In this document: piece after piece, positions 22,363-23,157 of the stretch
How the letters are laid out: every line of letters begins with the position of its first letter
Numbering within the stretch: position 1 is the first letter of the stretch
Source of the DNA: Bog-756 sp043784065
GTDB taxonomy: Bacteria; Actinomycetota; Acidimicrobiia; Acidimicrobiales; RAAP-2
Direction: 5' to 3'
NCBI GenBank assembly: GCA_043784065.1
Contig: JAYVYR010000028.1
Span: 1 to 23,157, forward strand
Length of the DNA stretch: 23,157 nucleotides
Notes under the pieces: generated by a model
The model's input: the letters and a program-made list of their open reading frames with translations, nothing else
What the model was told of the DNA's origin: nothing
Database searches by the model: none
Translations under genes and position numbers: made by a program

Positions 22363-23157
22363 TTAGGCGGCGTTGCCCGCCATGCCGACCATAGGTTGGT
22401 TCAGGTGTGAGCCACCGTGGGAACCGAGGAATCCGGCATCCCCGTAGCCGAAGATGCCCCCGTCGGAGGCAACGAGCCAGTAGCCCTGGCCGGAGGCGGT
22501 GGCAGCAATGCCCACGACCGGCTGGTTCAACGGCGAGCCCCCGTGGGACCCGTAGAACCCGGCGTCGCCATAGCTGAAGATGCCCCCGTCGGAGGCGACC
22601 AACCAGTAGCCCTTGCCGCTGGACGTAGCGGCCATACCCACGACCGGCTGGTTCAACGGCGAGCCCCCGTGGGACCCGTAGAACCCAGCGTCGCCATAGG
22701 CGAAGATGCCCCCGTCGGAGGCCAGTAGCCAGTAGCCGCCGTACTGGTAACGGTCGGCCGGGCTGGTGGCACTGGTGCCCCCGGTCGTGGTCACGGTGAC
22801 GTCGACCGTCCCCGTGCCCGCTGGGGCGGTCACGCTCACCGAGGTGGCGGTGTTGGCGGTAATTCCCGTGCCCAGGTTGCCGCCGAAGTTCACGGCGGTG
22901 GCTCCACTGAGGTTCGATCCGGTGATGGTGACTACCGTGCCGCCACCGAGTGGCCCTCCGGCGGGGGACACCTGGGTGACCGTGGGCACCGATGTGTAGG
23001 CGTACTGGTCGGCCGGGCTGGTGGCACTGGTGCCCCCGGTCGTGGTGACGGTGACGTCGACCGTCCCGGTGCCCGCTGGGGCGGTCACGCTCACCGAGGT
23101 GGCGGTGTTGGCGGTCAGTCCAGTTGCCAGTGCTGCGCCGAAGTTCACGGCGGTGGC
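22363..23157 (-). CDS. Surface-type protein with TIG/IPT repeats and GYWLVASDGGIF repeats, C-terminal part
   Basis: The gene enters from beyond the right edge and ends at TAA 22363-22365; 264 codons are visible. The upstream part has two Ig-like TIG/IPT modules (PTVTQVSPAGGPLGGGTVVTITG...ATAVNFG...SVSVTAPAGTGTVDVTV). The C-terminal 122 residues are three tandem units of 42, 42 and 40 residues, each starting GYWL-ASDGGIF and continuing YGDAGFYGSHGGSPLNQPVVG. Such repeats are common at the ends of secreted actinobacterial proteins, and the fold may be propeller-like (inference). A signal peptide would lie outside the window. The low charge and Thr/Val/Gly richness fit an extracellular protein. 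No Shine-Dalgarno or start can be judged. Confidence 0.8.
   Translation of the reverse strand, partial: ATAVNFGAALATGLTANTATSVSVTAPAGTGTVDVTVTTTGGTSATSPADQYAYTSVPTVTQVSPAGGPLGGGTVVTITGSNLSGATAVNFGGNLGTGITANTATSVSVTAPAGTGTVDVTVTTTGGTSATSPADRYQYGGYWLLASDGGIFAYGDAGFYGSHGGSPLNQPVVGMAATSSGKGYWLVASDGGIFSYGDAGFYGSHGGSPLNQPVVGIAATASGQGYWLVASDGGIFGYGDAGFLGSHGGSHLNQPMVGMAGNAA
22366..22737 (-). repeat. Three tandem 126-nt coding repeats (GYW units)
   Basis: Units lie at 22612-22737, 22486-22611 and 22366-22485 (the last 120 nt). Each encodes one GYWL-ASDGGIF module, and the first two are nearly identical at the DNA level. In-frame unit length means copy-number change by slippage or recombination would keep the protein open. 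Confidence 0.9.
22752..23157 (-). repeat. Direct 255-nt-period repeats (TIG modules)
   Basis: Bases 22752-22902 repeat at 23007-23157, a period of 255 nt (85 codons). I count two mismatches in the first 109 bases and about ten more in the remaining 42. The second copy runs to the window edge, so the number of modules is unknown. Confidence 0.88.

Noticed and set aside
22366..22737. CRISPR-like array
   Set aside because: The regular repeats are coding, contiguous and in frame, with no unique spacers.

Overview
The window is high-GC chromosomal DNA with GTG as well as ATG starts. It carries actinobacterial gene content: a SepIVA-like coiled-coil protein, a mycobacterial-type alpha-methylacyl-CoA racemase, GTP-dependent PEP carboxykinase, a GlbO-type truncated hemoglobin, an Rv1284-like beta-carbonic anhydrase, and both zinc-type ribosomal proteins bL28 and bL32. 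A surface-type protein with repeated GYWLVASDGGIF modules and the overall mix suggest the class Acidimicrobiia (inference; no rRNA is present to confirm it).

Layout. 1-6020: the 3' end of an exonuclease III-like gene, a compact UvrD-type helicase, a membrane PH-domain protein, a small winged-helix/zinc-ribbon protein, an orphan galactokinase, a beta-carbonic anhydrase and the racemase. 6021-10927: a stand-alone Lrp/AsnC ligand-binding domain divergent from an MFS transporter, then pckG divergent from thiL. 11036-18756: a conserved housekeeping block. rpmB points left; to the right run a FakA/YloV-type DAK protein, recG, rsmD, coaD, sepIVA-like, a DUF177/YceD protein, rpmF and plsX. Several neighbours are joined by 1-8 nt stop/start overlaps, and the block links ribosome assembly, recombination, CoA synthesis, division and acyl-phosphate/phospholipid metabolism. 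18757-23157: an accessory-looking end with a broken alpha/beta hydrolase, an acyl-CoA dehydrogenase, the globin, a short-chain dehydrogenase, a small gene remnant and a partial TIG-repeat surface protein.

No stretch over 300 nt lacks a gene; the longest gap (22081-22362) holds the probable gene remnant. I saw no tRNA, rRNA, CRISPR array, insertion sequence or phage gene. I did not find a clearly new multi-gene system. The most informative points are: (i) a repeated leaderless-promoter layout (TANNNT 6-7 nt before the start codon) at several unit-leading genes; (ii) an acyl-CoA dehydrogenase that lacks the usual catalytic glutamate but keeps one at the isovaleryl-CoA dehydrogenase position, behind a palindrome resembling a KstR operator; (iii) a hydrolase pseudogene with three separate lesions; and (iv) near-identical DNA repeats in a surface protein.
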